From: Pyronema omphalodes
Lineage: Eukaryota > Ascomycota > Pezizomycetes > Pezizales > Pyronemataceae
Direction: 5' to 3'
Assembly (NCBI GenBank): GCA_024516155.1
Contig: JAJJXM010000038.1
Location: 62,001 to 126,000 of the forward strand
DNA length: 64,000 nt
Numbering within the stretch: the stretch's first letter is position 1; every line of letters begins with the position of its first letter. Of this stretch, positions 23,368 through 34,520 are shown piece by piece. The notes below the pieces were generated by a model. That model searched no databases. It was not told where the DNA came from and saw nothing but the letters and a program-made list of their open reading frames with translations. The translations under genes and the position numbers were made by a program.

Positions 23368-23922
23368 CTGATTTTGAACCACAGATACGAAGAAGGAGGA
23401 ATTTGTAAGGTAGGTAACCATGCACGCTTGTGCTGGAGTGGAGAACTTCCCGTAACTCTATTGGGGCTGAATACAAAGTGGGGAATATTGCGATAGAAGC
23501 GCAATAGAAAGGGTGGCTTCCCGAGAGACGGACCGATAATTCTACGGCTTCTAACGGTCTGAGGTCTTGGCTGGCCGTAGGTGACAAGGAAGATGCCCGT
23601 CCGGCTGAGAGAGGAAACCCCGGCCGTGAACCGGTACGGCGGCGCTAGTGAATTCAGTGCACTGCCCAGCGGAAACGAAGTCAATTTTTTCTTCTATCCG
23701 CCCGCTGTGGAAAAAATCGTTAGATAGGGGGGGGAGGGGGGGGGGCTATCTAACGCCGGATCCAACGATCCAACGGGCAGACGTCAATACCCCTACCCAG
23801 AGCGTGCGAAATTTTGTATTCGGCCCCAATAGAGTTACGGGAAGTTCTCCACTCTAGCACAAGCGTGCATGGTTACCTACCTTACAAATTCCTCCTTCTT
23901 CGTGTCTGTGGTTGAAAATCAG
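23368..23922. repeat. 110 bp inverted repeat with 335 bp spacer
   Basis: The left arm 23368-23477 and right arm 23813-23922 are inverted copies without indels and with about four mismatches in 110. The spacer (23478-23812) is GC-richer than its surroundings and holds two G runs split by one A (23727-23745). Left-arm sequence corresponds to the flank after MYND copy 1 (around 17813-17920), so the arm is local DNA that was copied in inverted orientation rather than a typical transposon end. A partial third copy of the arm tip (ctctattagggctaggctga) lies at about 24187. Confidence 0.88.
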
Positions 23923-24344
23923 TATCATCATTGTTTCCATCTCCACTACATTTACCCTCATCTCCTCTTGTGACCTTTAACATTGACAACATTTGCTCAC
24001 GAAGAAATGATATGAGGATGAAATTGATTGTGTAGGGATAAGAAAGGTGTTTGAAGGGAAAACAGGATACCATCTGGTAAGAGTTCAGAAATTGCACCTT
24101 GTTCTGGGGTAGAGTTAGAGAATACGTATGTGTCTATGAAACGATTGTGGTGGTTTTATGGTTGAATAGTGGAGGACTTCCTATCGCTCTATTAGGGCTA
24201 GGCTGAATAGAAAACCCCAACTTCACCTGTGCGATAGCTGTAGAAAAAGGTATGTACTCCCGGTCTATCTGAGTGCTCTATGCATGTTCTATAGAAAATA
24301 TTTTCTTTGTGAAATAGGCTCTCCCGTCAGTTGCTATTCATGGA

Positions 24345-25745
24345 ATGATTTGTAAATTAAATCCCTAACGTTTAATGCAGTTGCTGCCAAGACAAGCAAA
24401 CAACATTTACGCAGTCGCTCTCCTTGCCTCGGTGGGTAAATCCTCTCTGTTATTGTTAAGACTACTATCTTCCAACTCCATCGTGCGAGCTCGGTCACTG
24501 TTCGCGCCTCTCTCAACACAAAGTCCTCAATCGACCTCTTCTCCCAAACACAGCCTCCTTCCGCTATCTCCAGCTTTACTACTTCTCCAAGGAACCATAT
24601 TAACCATGCCTCCCCGCAATCCGTCCAATTTACGCGACGAAAGGACCTTTCGCGCCTACGATCCTGAGGACTACCTGAGTCTAAACCAACAGCGTCACTG
24701 GTGTCTTCTAGGCGAGATTACCGACATTGTACCTTGGCCCATGCGTCTGTGTTTCCATATTCGTGATATGGATGATGAGCAGCTTATAGTATCATTCTAT
24801 GATAATCAGCGCGGAGCAACGTTTGCAAATCATCCGGATTTGAAACCCGGAAACACCGTAGCCTTGTTGTATCCTGAGTTGCATCAATTCGCGGATGGAC
24901 AAACAGGTTTCAGAATCGAGGACGGGGACATCCAGGCACGCTCAATCAAGATTTTGCCATACTCAATGGACACAATCCTCAAAGCGAATGACCTGATCTG
25001 GAAGAATAATGGTTCCTCGGAGTGTTACAACTGTCAGAAGAAAGACGTCGAATTGAAAAGATGTGCCAGATGTCAATCGATCCATTACTGTGGCAAGGTA
25101 TGTCCATTATACTCATATGCATTTATGTAACAGCATAATGAATGACCGGTGACAGGATTGTCAAACTGCCGATTGGAAAGAGCACAAGAAGCTCTGTAAG
25201 GCTTTCGTCGAGGTTAAATGGTTCACCGACAAGAATTGGACCTCTCCAGCTGCCCAGAAGTTCAGGTTCTAGTTCACGGCCCGGTTCATGAACAAATGCA
25301 ACGAAGGCTTATATAGTCGATAATACTTATGCCGCAGTGAGAAAGTGGTTGTGGGGAATCGTGTGGATACCACATGAGGTTATCTAGATTTGCAATATGC
25401 ATTGTGCGGCTTCAGTCATCTCTTATCATATTACTGTATTTTTCAAATTTTGTCTCGAAATACCTCAAGTTAGTGTCAAAAATTCAGAGGTCTACGAAGT
25501 CATTGTTCCTATCTTTCACGTTATATTTCTTACCACAATGTCGAGACTTCGGGGCTGAATAACTCGCTGCACCTCCTGTCACCGTGTTTTCCCCGTGACA
25601 CGACACTGAAGTCGCTTCGATTAGAGAACTCTCAGTACCAAAAGTGCATCAAAACTGACCTTGCTTTATCTGATCTAAACCACTACCCATAATAACCAGC
25701 TCATCCAATATCTCTTTGTGTCATGGGGTGCCATCACTCATAAAC
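24345..25745 (+). repeat. Segmental duplication unit, copy 3 (MYND unit)
   Basis: Third direct copy. The leader word attaaatccctaacg at about 24356 and the 3' flank gagaactctcagtaccaaaagtgcatc at about 25625 align with the other units. Similarity fades after about 25745. Confidence 0.78.
24606..25272 (+). CDS. MYND zinc-finger protein, family copy 3
   Basis: Two exons, 24606-25097 and 25156-25272 (intron 58 bp), encode 202 residues, three fewer than copies 1 and 2 because of a shorter segment after residue 19. It starts MPPRNPSNLRDERTFRAYDP. The finger is complete (CYNC ... CARC ... YCGKDC ... H ... C). From ARSIKILPYSMDTILK to the stop it is nearly identical to copy 2, and the introns differ at only about two positions, whereas the first 100 residues are clearly diverged. 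The open frame continues 77 codons upstream without support in the other copies, so the conserved ATG was chosen. Function unknown. Confidence 0.8.
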
Positions 25746-26914
25746 GCACCGCAGCAGTCACAAGCCAAAAGAAATATCCGATGAAAGTCAATGTACCCCA
25801 TACACTATATACCTAGCACGCAACCAACCTTCTCCTGGCATATCCTAACACATGGAAGCGTGGCCTTCCGTGGGTAACCTGTTTACGTTTCCCGCCTGTT
25901 ATACTTTGTACCCTATTTCGATATCTTGGAATGTGGGGTAGCAGGTACCTATGAATTTATACGTACCTTGTGGCTCGCAGGGCATGGCTTATTGTTTATG
26001 GCTCCAAGAAATTGCGGGGTAGGGTAGCAATAAACATCGGGTACTGAAAACTTATGGCATTTACCCCGGATGGCGCCTTAAGTAACATCACCATTGCAAC
26101 ACCAGAGATTTCCTGGGAATGAGTAGGGATTCAAGAGTTTGCCGGTGATAAATTTTCGGATATGATTTTGATTATGGAAGAATCTATGGTTGTTTATCAT
26201 GGAAGGCCCAGGAAGGCAAGAAAAGGAGGTGGATTGAGTCTTTGGCTTGCTTTTGCTTGGCTTGGCCTGGGATTTATTCTTGGTGTTAGTTGCAGGGGGT
26301 CCAACGTCTAGTATGGTGTGCTGTGGTCATGTCTTCTAGTTTCTGGATAAGATATATAAGATGTACACTGAATGGCATAGAGAAGATGACCAAGACAAAA
26401 ACTATCCGTAACCAGAATCCCTGATCTACCATCCTCCTAGTACTTCAAAATCCTATTCCACAACTTAAGGACACCTGTGAATCCGCACTTCCTACCCTTA
26501 ATTCAAGCCTTTTTGCTTCATTCTGCGAGAGTTCCGACTTTCCAACTTCCCAGCCTTTGTCTGATCTGTTCTATCTTATCCAGCATCATTTTATCCAGCC
26601 TCCTGCTCCTCCGGACCCAGGACTCAGGGCTCAAGTATGCAACGTGCACATTCCGGCCGATCCTGTTCTTATATCACATTGCAAAATACTAAAGGCCCGA
26701 AATATTGAAACTTAGTCCTTCGGTAAGGCTTTGCTGGCTTTGATAAGCTTATGCAGGCTTTGCAAGGCTCTGTAAGGCTTCGATAGTCGTCATAGAAAGA
26801 GTAACCTATGATATACAGATGATAGATTCCTCGGACTACTCGTTATATCTTCAGTATACCAGTGAAGTTTATACTTGTTTATTATACCATTGAAATAATA
26901 ATTACGTAGGTATA
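25746..26914. other. Intergenic, no gene seen
   Basis: AT-rich DNA with simple ttggcttggc-like (26240-26275) and gctttg-rich (26715-26780) words. No supported gene or RNA. Confidence 0.5.
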
Positions 26915-26917
26915 TTA

Positions 26918-28481
26918 GGGTGAGTTTGGTTCGGCCTTAAACAATGTTTTTAGCCGGATTTGAAACAATGTTTAAAATAAGTGTTTGGTTTCCGTGGAAG
27001 TTGCACCTCAGAACAATGTTTCTTGCTTCGCCGAGACACCAGGAAAAGTTTGCGACCGTGAACTCTGAACATTGTCACCGCCACAATCAAAACAACACCA
27101 ACCCCAATTCATTTTCACACTATTCCACATTTTATTCTCGCGTGAATATCCCTCCCTCCGCAAATTTGCCTTCGTGAAAAAAAAAACAGCAATAGCACGC
27201 TCTGTTTTGCTCACTGCAAGAGTTTGTGCTGTTTCCTTGATTTCATTCAAGGAATGTGCGATTGCCTGCCCTGCAGATCGACGCAATCGCTTGGCCTCAG
27301 GAAAATCTTCGGAAGATTCTATGTCATCATCCTGTTGATGGTTCCTGTTCCTCCTCTTTTGCCGTTGAGTTGCCTGTATAAGGAAACTGGGTCGGATTCC
27401 AACCCCTGGGGACTGGGTCAGAGGGAACTCCGATGCTTGAGAACTTTGTGTGTTGTTGTCAGAGGAAATTTGTGGCGATGATGTTGGGCTAGTATCCTCA
27501 TCACGAAGATCATCCGGCCATGGTGGTGAGGACTGCCGGGAAAGTTGACTCGGGGTGATGGCAAATTCTCCGGTAGCACGGGTCTTTTCGAAGAGTTCAG
27601 TATATTCTTGGAAGCGAGGTAATCCAATCTTCCGGAATTTTTTCGCTCGGGGATAGAGCTATAACGCAGTTAGTGGGATTGTTTTCGGTTGATCAAGGTG
27701 ATACTTACGAGCAAAATCCGGTCCCAAACACTGGGTTCCGCCAGTACCATTGCCTTCTCATCATCCCATCCTACCCCACTATAGCCCTTTATGGTAATTA
27801 AGAGATCATAATCCTTTTTGATCTACATGAGCCGGGAATTTAGCATTGCGCTGATTTAACTGCTGGAATACCCGAAAACTCACAGTGTTCAACTTGGACT
27901 TGACTTGACCCACATCGAGGTTTGGGGGGAGTCCCTTGCCATCGACTTTCTGGTTTATTTCGAGAAGCGCCCGCTCAAAGCTGGTACCCTTAAACCCAGT
28001 GTCCGCTCTCTTGCCCAGCCTGACCTCGTCGAGTAACACTTCAACAAGTGAAGATACCATCTCCTCGGACCAATCGGCTTGTGCCTTGTCCGATTTCCTA
28101 CGCATTGTATACCTAGTTGTTGGAATCGGTAGGGTGGCTTTGCTGGGTTGGAATCGGTCACGTCGCAGTAGTGCTCTGCACTGGATTCGGCAGGTCCGTG
28201 AGGTTGACTGTAAATAACAGTCATGAGGAGGAAAGAGTCTATTTGCATCATTAGTCGAAAAATTCTGATACCAAGAAAATCATGACTTCGGAAAAGCACG
28301 CGTTGTACTCTTTCAGTTTAGAATGTGGCTTCCGGCAAGTTGGTTGTGGCGCGTGGTCAAAAATTTGGTCGGAGGAACCAAACGGTGCATGTTCTGAAAA
28401 AAAGTCGAGGTGGAGGCTTGGCGGTGACAAGAAACTTCGGTTCCAGTTGGAACAATGTTTCGAGTTGTACCAAACCCAGCC
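26918..28481 (-). mobile_element. PIF/Harbinger-like DNA transposon carrying only the Myb-like gene, 1,564 bp
   Basis: Left end gggtgagtttggt and right end (reverse complement) ggctgggtttggt are imperfect terminal inverted repeats, flanked by TTA at 26915-26917 and 28482-28484, the 3 bp target duplication typical of PIF/Harbinger. The word ACAATGTTT is repeated near the ends (26941, 26965, 27013 and 28452), looking like subterminal binding sites. The only gene inside encodes a Myb/SANT-like protein; Harbinger elements usually carry such a protein plus a separate DDE nuclease, and no DDE frame is visible here. The element is therefore probably mobilised, if at all, by a nuclease supplied from elsewhere. 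Confidence 0.87.
27008..28105 (-). CDS. Myb/SANT-like DNA-binding protein of Harbinger-type transposon
   Basis: Three minus-strand exons join in frame: 28105-27884, 27822-27709 and 27658-27008 (328 residues, introns 61 and 50 bp). Residues 12-130 match the Myb/SANT-like domain common in fungal and plant transposon-associated proteins: ADWSEEMVSSLVEVLLDEV, GKRADTGFKG, GQVKSKLNT, then KKDYDLLITIKGYSGVGWDDE, VWDRILLLYPRAKKFRKIGLP. The middle (about 140-230) is Ser/Gln/Asp-rich linker with a basic KRLRRS patch; a conserved-looking helix (SLNEIKETAQTLAVSKTERAIAVF) follows. After that the frame crosses a T run and ends in sequence lacking family features, so the extreme C-terminus may be truncated or shifted. 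It presumably binds element ends and recruits the nuclease to them. Confidence 0.72.
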
Positions 28482-28805
28482 TTATATGACTGTCTGTCTG
28501 TATTACATATAAACCATAGGTAGTTTATTTACCTTGTCTAAAGTTTCAATGTCATTCATAACATAGATATTGGCACTGGAACTAAAATATTGGCACTGAA
28601 TGAAGAAGTTTGGATTTACTTCGAACTTTTTATGCCGTATGTACAATGAGTAATAAAATAATAATAAAAGCAAGCAAGAAATTTCTGTTGTTGATTTAAT
28701 TTAGCTTTCTTTCGTTTCATTTTTTTGATAGTATGTACTCTGTATCAACAGTTGATATTTTTTTGTACTACCTCTCCTCGGCTTCACACGGGTGTTGGCA
28801 TAATG

Positions 28806-28835
28806 TACCCGTACCCGTACCCGTACCCGTGCCCG
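28806..28835. repeat. (CCCGTA)n hexanucleotide tract
   Basis: About four and a half units of acccgt/cccgta, the last ones degenerate. Confidence 0.85.
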
Positions 28836-28899
28836 AGTATAACAGCTGCCATATGTATACACGTTATGTTATGACGTTCTAGACGTTTGTATGTTGCAT

Positions 28900-29047
28900 C
28901 TCGTATCTTGTCTCTTGTTTTATGTCGCTTATGTCTTGTGTCTTATGTCTTACGCCTTGTGTCTTGTGTCTTGTGTCTGTGGCCTTGTGTCTTGTATCCT
29001 GTCTCTTATGTCTTATATCTTATATCTTATATCTCTTATCTTATGTC
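28900..29047. repeat. Degenerate GTCTTGT/GTCTTAT tandem array
   Basis: About twenty imperfect units of 7 bp (gtcttgt, gtcttat, and gtctctt variants). Both short frames that read through it are Leu/Val/Cys-rich artefacts of the repeat. Confidence 0.8.
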
Positions 29048-29390
29048 TATTCCCCGTACTAGTTTATTTTATACCTTTTGTTTCACCTTTCAACCAGTGA
29101 TAGTTCACCTGTATGCATCTGTTACCTAATCTACCAATCCACCAATCCGCCAGCAAATAAGACAACCATATCACTACCACTATATTCTACAAAATTCAGA
29201 ACCCCCTTTTTAGTTATCAGTCATCTCCATACCCCAGCTTTATTGTAGTCAATCCTGATTATATCTTGGTATTAGTAACGGTATCTAATATCCACTCCGG
29301 GTTTTATAGATGAAAAAAATACATATCATAACGGAATCGATTAAGTGATGTACATACCTACATATATGTAGCGAATGATCACTTGTGTTC

Positions 29391-29417
29391 GGGATTAGAA
29401 TTAGGATTAGGGTTAGG
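29391..29417. repeat. Short telomere-like interstitial patch
   Basis: The bases ggattagaattaggattagg followed by gttagg are a degenerate run of the fungal telomere unit TTAGGG. With only one perfect unit it may be chance. Confidence 0.4.
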
Positions 29418-29923
29418 ACTGTATTTTCCAGTTTCAAAATTGCTGTTCTAAGATTTCTCTTCGTGTTCGTGTTACTGTTCCTGGTCCAGATTTTGAAGTT
29501 CGTACATACATAGGACCCTGTAGGAATTTTTCAGACTGTGCAAGACTTGGTCAACCTTGTTAAGCTTCCTCAGGCTTCCTCAAGCCTCATCAACCTTATC
29601 GACCTTATCAGTCTTCATCAGTCTTCATCATCCTTATCGAACCTCATCAAACTCCTCAAAGTTGCCCAAAAAGCGCCTTTCCCCACACTTGTGAGACTTC
29701 TCACATTGAAAACTCTTCCCCAACATCACAAATCCTTATCGGTTCCATGTAGTCTATGCAGTTCATGTAGTTCATATAGTTCTTAAGGATATAAAATTAC
29801 ACCGTCCCATGCAACCCAATAATTTTTTCTACTCCATTCCCTCTCCCCCGCCATCCCATATCTTACAAAAAATCGAAAATTTACAGTACATCATATCATC
29901 TCAAGATATCTTTCCGCCCCCCT

Positions 29924-29944
29924 CCCCCCCCCCCCCCCCCCCCC
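29924..29944. repeat. Poly-C tract (21)
   Basis: Twenty-one consecutive C, 18 bp downstream of the MRH4 stop codon (that is, in its 3' untranslated part, where the transcript reads G). Confidence 0.93.
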
Positions 29945-29961
29945 TTTGCATCTCTACATCT

Positions 29962-31742
29962 TTATACAAGCGGTCCACCCATGTACATTGCCCTATGATA
30001 TCGTTAGTAATTTCTTCGATGGCCAAGAGTCGGAAAACTTACGTCTTAATATCCTTAATCCAACCCTTATTGGTAAACTTATCAACAATAACCACAGCTC
30101 TTCCTCTCCTTCCCATTCGTCCGGTTCTTCCAATACGATGAATCATATCAATAGCCGAATGAGGTTTATCATACAACACAACATTCTTAACCGTCTTAGT
30201 ATCGACACCTCTAGACGCAATATCCGTCGTAACCAGCACCTTCATCCTAGCTCTTCCCACACAATCTTTCGGTACCTCAACCTTATCCGCCGTAAACATC
30301 TTCAAAACCTCCACCTGCTCAGGATCACTAGTATCCCTAGTAAATGCCACCGCGTCAAGATCCTTAGATTTCAGGTAGTCTGCAACCTCCTTGGCTTTTT
30401 CACGCTCGTTGACGAATACTATTACCTTCTTTAGGAACCCTTCCTCGGTTCCGTCTTTGGCTATGGTGTAAAGCGTGTCTGCACAGGCTAATAATCGGTT
30501 TCCGCGGTAGAGTTGGTTATCGCAATCTACGACCTGGAGCTGGACACGGCGGGGGACAACGTGCAAGTTGGGGGTAACGAGACGGGTCATCTCCGGATAA
30601 CGCTCACGGAGACGGTTGTCTAAACTCCTGGGAATGGTGGCTGAGCATAGGATCAATTTCTCTAGGTTCTCGCAGCGGTTGATAAGCTCGGTGGTGGTGG
30701 GGGAGAAGGATTTATCGAAAAGTGAGTCGGCCTCGTCGGCGACAATGTGTGTGCATCGGTTTAGGAGGTTGGGATGGTCTTTGGTGAGGGAGTTGAAAAG
30801 GAGAGGAGTGGTGACGACGATATCGATGGGACCACCGAAGAGACGGTTACGGATAACTTTCGGGGTGTAGTCTGCGGAGATTAGGGAGCAGCGGAATTTA
30901 ACTCTGTGGCAGAAACTCTTGATGACGGCTCCGACTTGCTCTACAAGCTCGGCGGTGGGGACAAGAACAACGGCACGAGGACGGCCGTTCATGTCCTTCT
31001 CTGGTGTGGGGATCTCCAAGTCGTCATCTTGCTTTGGCTGAGGGTTGTTAAGAGCTTCTAGTTGTGCTTCGTCTGCTTCCTTCATTTCTTGTCGTTTAAT
31101 GGCGTCGACAATGGGTATCGTGTATGCCAATGTCTTTCCTGATCCAGTCTCTGCAGCAATAAGGAAGCTCTCCAACTCCTTCTTCTTCGGCATACCTCCC
31201 TTATTCCGCTTCTTTCTTCCCTCTCCAGTGAGCTGGGGAATAACAAGCGCTTGTACATCCGTTGGTTCGGTAATCTCCAATCCCTTCAACGCATCTTTAC
31301 AAGCCGCTTCCCTAACCTCATCCAAAAGATTAAAGTCCCCAAATCCCTTAATCTTCTGTACCTTCTCATTCATCTGATTTCTGATCTCTCTTGGAACACC
31401 TGCCAGCGCTTGTGCCATCTTCATATGCTTCATAGGTCGGACCTTATTCTTTGGTTTCTCTAGCTCCTGCTTTTTTATAGCGACTTTTTTGGCAGCAAGC
31501 ATTTTCCGCTTTTCGAGAATGTGGGGCTTGATATTGGCGACGGTCTTGTTCAGCCCTTGTACTGGACTGTCTTTATCGATCCTGGTCTTGACATCGGCGA
31601 CTCTGGAGGAGAGAACCATACGCGATGGACGACGGATGGTACGAGGGCCGCCGGCGTAGGTACGGATGAAGAGGGTGGTAGGATTAACGCATGGGAGGGA
31701 AGATTTGAGGCATCTTGAGCTCTCCGTAGCTAGTCGGAGCAT
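29962..31742 (-). CDS. MRH4: Mitochondrial DEAD-box RNA helicase Mrh4
   Basis: ATP-dependent RNA helicase needed for large mitoribosomal subunit assembly. Two exons: 31742-30043 and 29992-29962, giving 576 residues. The last exon is only 31 bp and encodes AMYMGGPLV before the stop, matching the short hydrophobic end of fungal Mrh4 proteins; without it the frame would end directly at the intron. Motifs: AAETGSGKT (196-204), PTAELVEQ (262-269), VADEADSLFD (DEAD at 336-339), SAT (367-369), TTDIASRGVD and HRIGRTGR near the C-terminus. The N-terminus (LRLATESSRCLKSSL) is basic and Ser-rich with few acids, consistent with a mitochondrial presequence. Residues 75-105 are Lys-rich. Length is normal for the family. 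Confidence 0.93.
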
Positions 31743-32136
31743 GTTGCTTATGAGTATGGGGGTAGAATTCTCGTGATATTATCGTTCGCGGAGGGGTATC
31801 GTTTCTTCGGGGGTGTATTTGACGCTTCAATTCCTTCGTTCGTGGTATATTACCGAAATCCGACGCTCGTAGTAATTCCTAACTATAATCGTTAGTTAAT
31901 GATCTCTCCAAAGGTTCTTGTTGCGTAAGTTCAATTCACACCTTCAACCAGAGCTCAACTTCAACTCTGAAATTTAGGTTTTTGCCGTCGACAGTTGAAC
32001 ATCGCGGCTCGCATGAATTTTCGCAGGGGTTCTATTGCACTAGGCTCGAAATGGTAGCGCACCCGCTGATGAGTACTTAGCGTCGATCTGCCGCCTGGTT
32101 GCGCCTGGCTGTCCGGAGACTCGACTGAGAAGAGGG

Positions 32137-32205
32137 AGCCTGCGAAGCTTGCGAGACCTGCGATGCCTGTGAAGCCTGCGATGCCTGTGTAGCCTGCGCT
32201 ACGGA
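32137..32205. repeat. 9 bp GCCTGYGAW tandem array
   Basis: About seven imperfect units of gcctgcgat/gcctgtgaa. It produces a Ser-Gln-Ala repeat in a 72-codon minus-strand frame (32295-32077). Confidence 0.8.
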
Positions 32206-33504
32206 AAAGCCCAACTGGCAAAGCCCGATTAAGCCCAGATCAAACCCGAAAGAAGCCCGTCTGGCGCCGACAGAAGCGGCAGGGCTGTCCGTCATGTCAA
32301 TCCTCCTTTTTTACTCCCTGATCAAAGTCCGTAAAGAGATGGGATGTAATCTATCATCTAAATAAACATCTCCGTCCGGCTTTGGGAGTAGCCAGCGGAG
32401 AACGGAAACTTTCACGAAACTACCGCGGGAGTCTGGACTCCACTGTTAATACCGTCCGTATGCCTTGCCCGCTCATTAGATCTGTTTATGTCTCTCCGCA
32501 GGTCTAAAATTATCTTTCTTTACATACAAATCTGCTTCTCTGTATCACCTATCTGCAGAATGAAATACTGCTGGGAACTCAGTGAAGGGAATACGGGATC
32601 GGGAGCTGAAATGTCAACAAAACTCAGTACAGCAGACCGGGAGTAAAAAAATATAGCTTGCAAACGGTAACAAGAAAATAAATAAATAAACAAACAAACA
32701 AAAAGCACAGCGATATGCATCATGGCAAGAAGATAGAGATTTACACATGTAACCATGCATGCCATCCATGCACCGCGACGTCCTCCCGTGGGTAGCAGCA
32801 AAGCAGCGAAGCCGTACAGAGTTATCCTCTTTCAACTTTGCACCCGGGAACAACGCAACATCCATTCAGCAAAGCAGAAGTAGATTAATCTGAAGAATTC
32901 TGAATGTGGGAAACGCAACACATACGGTATGCTATGGACCTTATCCTTAGAGTCCCTGCCGGTAAGCGTCGTAACACCGAACAAAGTCCAAACAAACACC
33001 CCATTACCATAAGTCAGCCCTATTCATCATCAACAAAATTCCCCCAGCCATATTTTTTCCATTTTTTATTCCTTTTTCTTTTTCTTGCTGTTTCTCTTTC
33101 TTTTCTTGTCCGACGATTATCATAGTACATAACGGCTATGGTGTGGTGAACATATGACAATGGGCTGTGATAAACGGATACATATGATCATGATGACGAG
33201 GAAGGGTTGTTTATGAATATGGCATCCATACATCATCCTCTCTGCACTTTATTCTATTTCTGGGATTCGGTATGTATGTATGTAGGAGTACATACATGTA
33301 GCAGCAGCAGCAGCACCTGCAACACTTGCACCTGCACCTGTAGAATATGCGGAGAAGCGAAGTTCGAATGAACAGCCTAGCCCGGCGCCGAATGGTAACG
33401 GCAACGGCAACGGTAACGGCAGGAGATGGGAAGCCTTAAAGACTTGTGGCAGAAGTCTTGTGGTAAACAAGGATGTATGGGTAGAAAGGAAAGGATTTGT
33501 AGGG

Positions 33505-33532
33505 GAAGAAGAAGAAGAAGAAGAAGAAGAAG
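33505..33532. repeat. (GAA)n microsatellite
   Basis: About nine GAA units. A ggcaacggcaacggtaac hexamer repeat lies 85 bp upstream. Confidence 0.9.
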
Positions 33533-34488
33533 TTACAGTTTTCAGTGGTCCGGAATAGACGGTGTGTTATTATGGTTATTATTGGGGAAATTTCTTAGGG
33601 CTATTGTTTTTTTTTGGTTTGTCTTGGTTTTGGTTTGGTTTTTGTTTTTGTTTTTGTTTGTTTGGGGTTGTTTATCATGATGGTTTTTTCTTTTTTCTGA
33701 TTTTTTTATTATTACTATTTTTTTCCTATTTTTTTTTAGATCTCCATTACTTATGAAACATCCAACAAAAAATTTGATTTCTAATTTTTTTTTTCTTACC
33801 GAACATAATAAATCCGTCCATATCCCAAACTTATCCCAAAGGTGTATTTCCACTGTACACACTCTCGCATAGGTTCTACATATGGTTGCATAGTTATAAA
33901 GGTAAGACGTTACAGTTTTGTTTTATTCCAACGCATGGACCTGGACCTGGACCTGAGACGCATGCGCATGAACTTTCGGATATATGGGTTATAGGTTATG
34001 GTTATATCGGAGCTCGGGTATTTTTGCCCTACGTTGAAGTTGGCGGGTGGTGCGTGCCCAAGATGCCGATGCTTAGCTGGTGCTGTTAAGGATGGGGATA
34101 GGCATAAGGATAGGGATAGGGATATGGATATGGATAGGGAAACCTTATGTATACATAGTCACCTTAGATAGGATGAGCAGAGTTCGTTAGGGGAGGAGAG
34201 GGGGATAAGATCGCGATGTGGTCGAAGCCCTATACATATCCAGGAGAAAACAGACTTTGTACGCCTGCCTGGGTCATCTCCGGCAAGAAGAATCGCTGCC
34301 TAAAAGCCTAAACGTTCTGATTTGGAAGGTTGCGATGCATGCTTAAGGCTCCCACTTTCGATTCACTTCACTTCACTTCATTTCACCGATTCCACGGCAT
34401 GTCATGCAATGTTGCAAATATAATTGCAAAGGTGGAGTCAGTAAGTACAGTCGTAGTCTCCGAAGCCCGGGGATGAGCCGGCCAAAGC

Positions 34489-34520
34489 CTAGAGTCTAGA
34501 GTCTAGAGTCTAGAGTCTAG
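34489..34520. repeat. (AGAGTCT)n heptamer repeat
   Basis: About four and a half perfect 7 bp units (ctagagt), which also make overlapping TCTAGA palindromes. Confidence 0.9.

Larger units (their letters stand above)
28485..29961. other. Intergenic, rich in simple repeats
   Basis: No gene supported. It holds a (CCCGTA)n tract, a long degenerate GTCTTGT array, a short telomere-like patch and a CTTCATCA-rich stretch (29570-29660), then the 3' flank of MRH4. Confidence 0.55.

Noticed and set aside
28887..29129. Overlapping Leu/Val/Cys-rich frames
   Set aside because: Translation of the GTCTTGT tandem array in different phases.
32077..32295. 72-codon minus-strand frame with an ATG and an SQA repeat
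   Set aside because: The frame exists mainly because of the 9 bp GCCTGYGAW array. No conserved part or domain is visible; it is kept only as a repeat.
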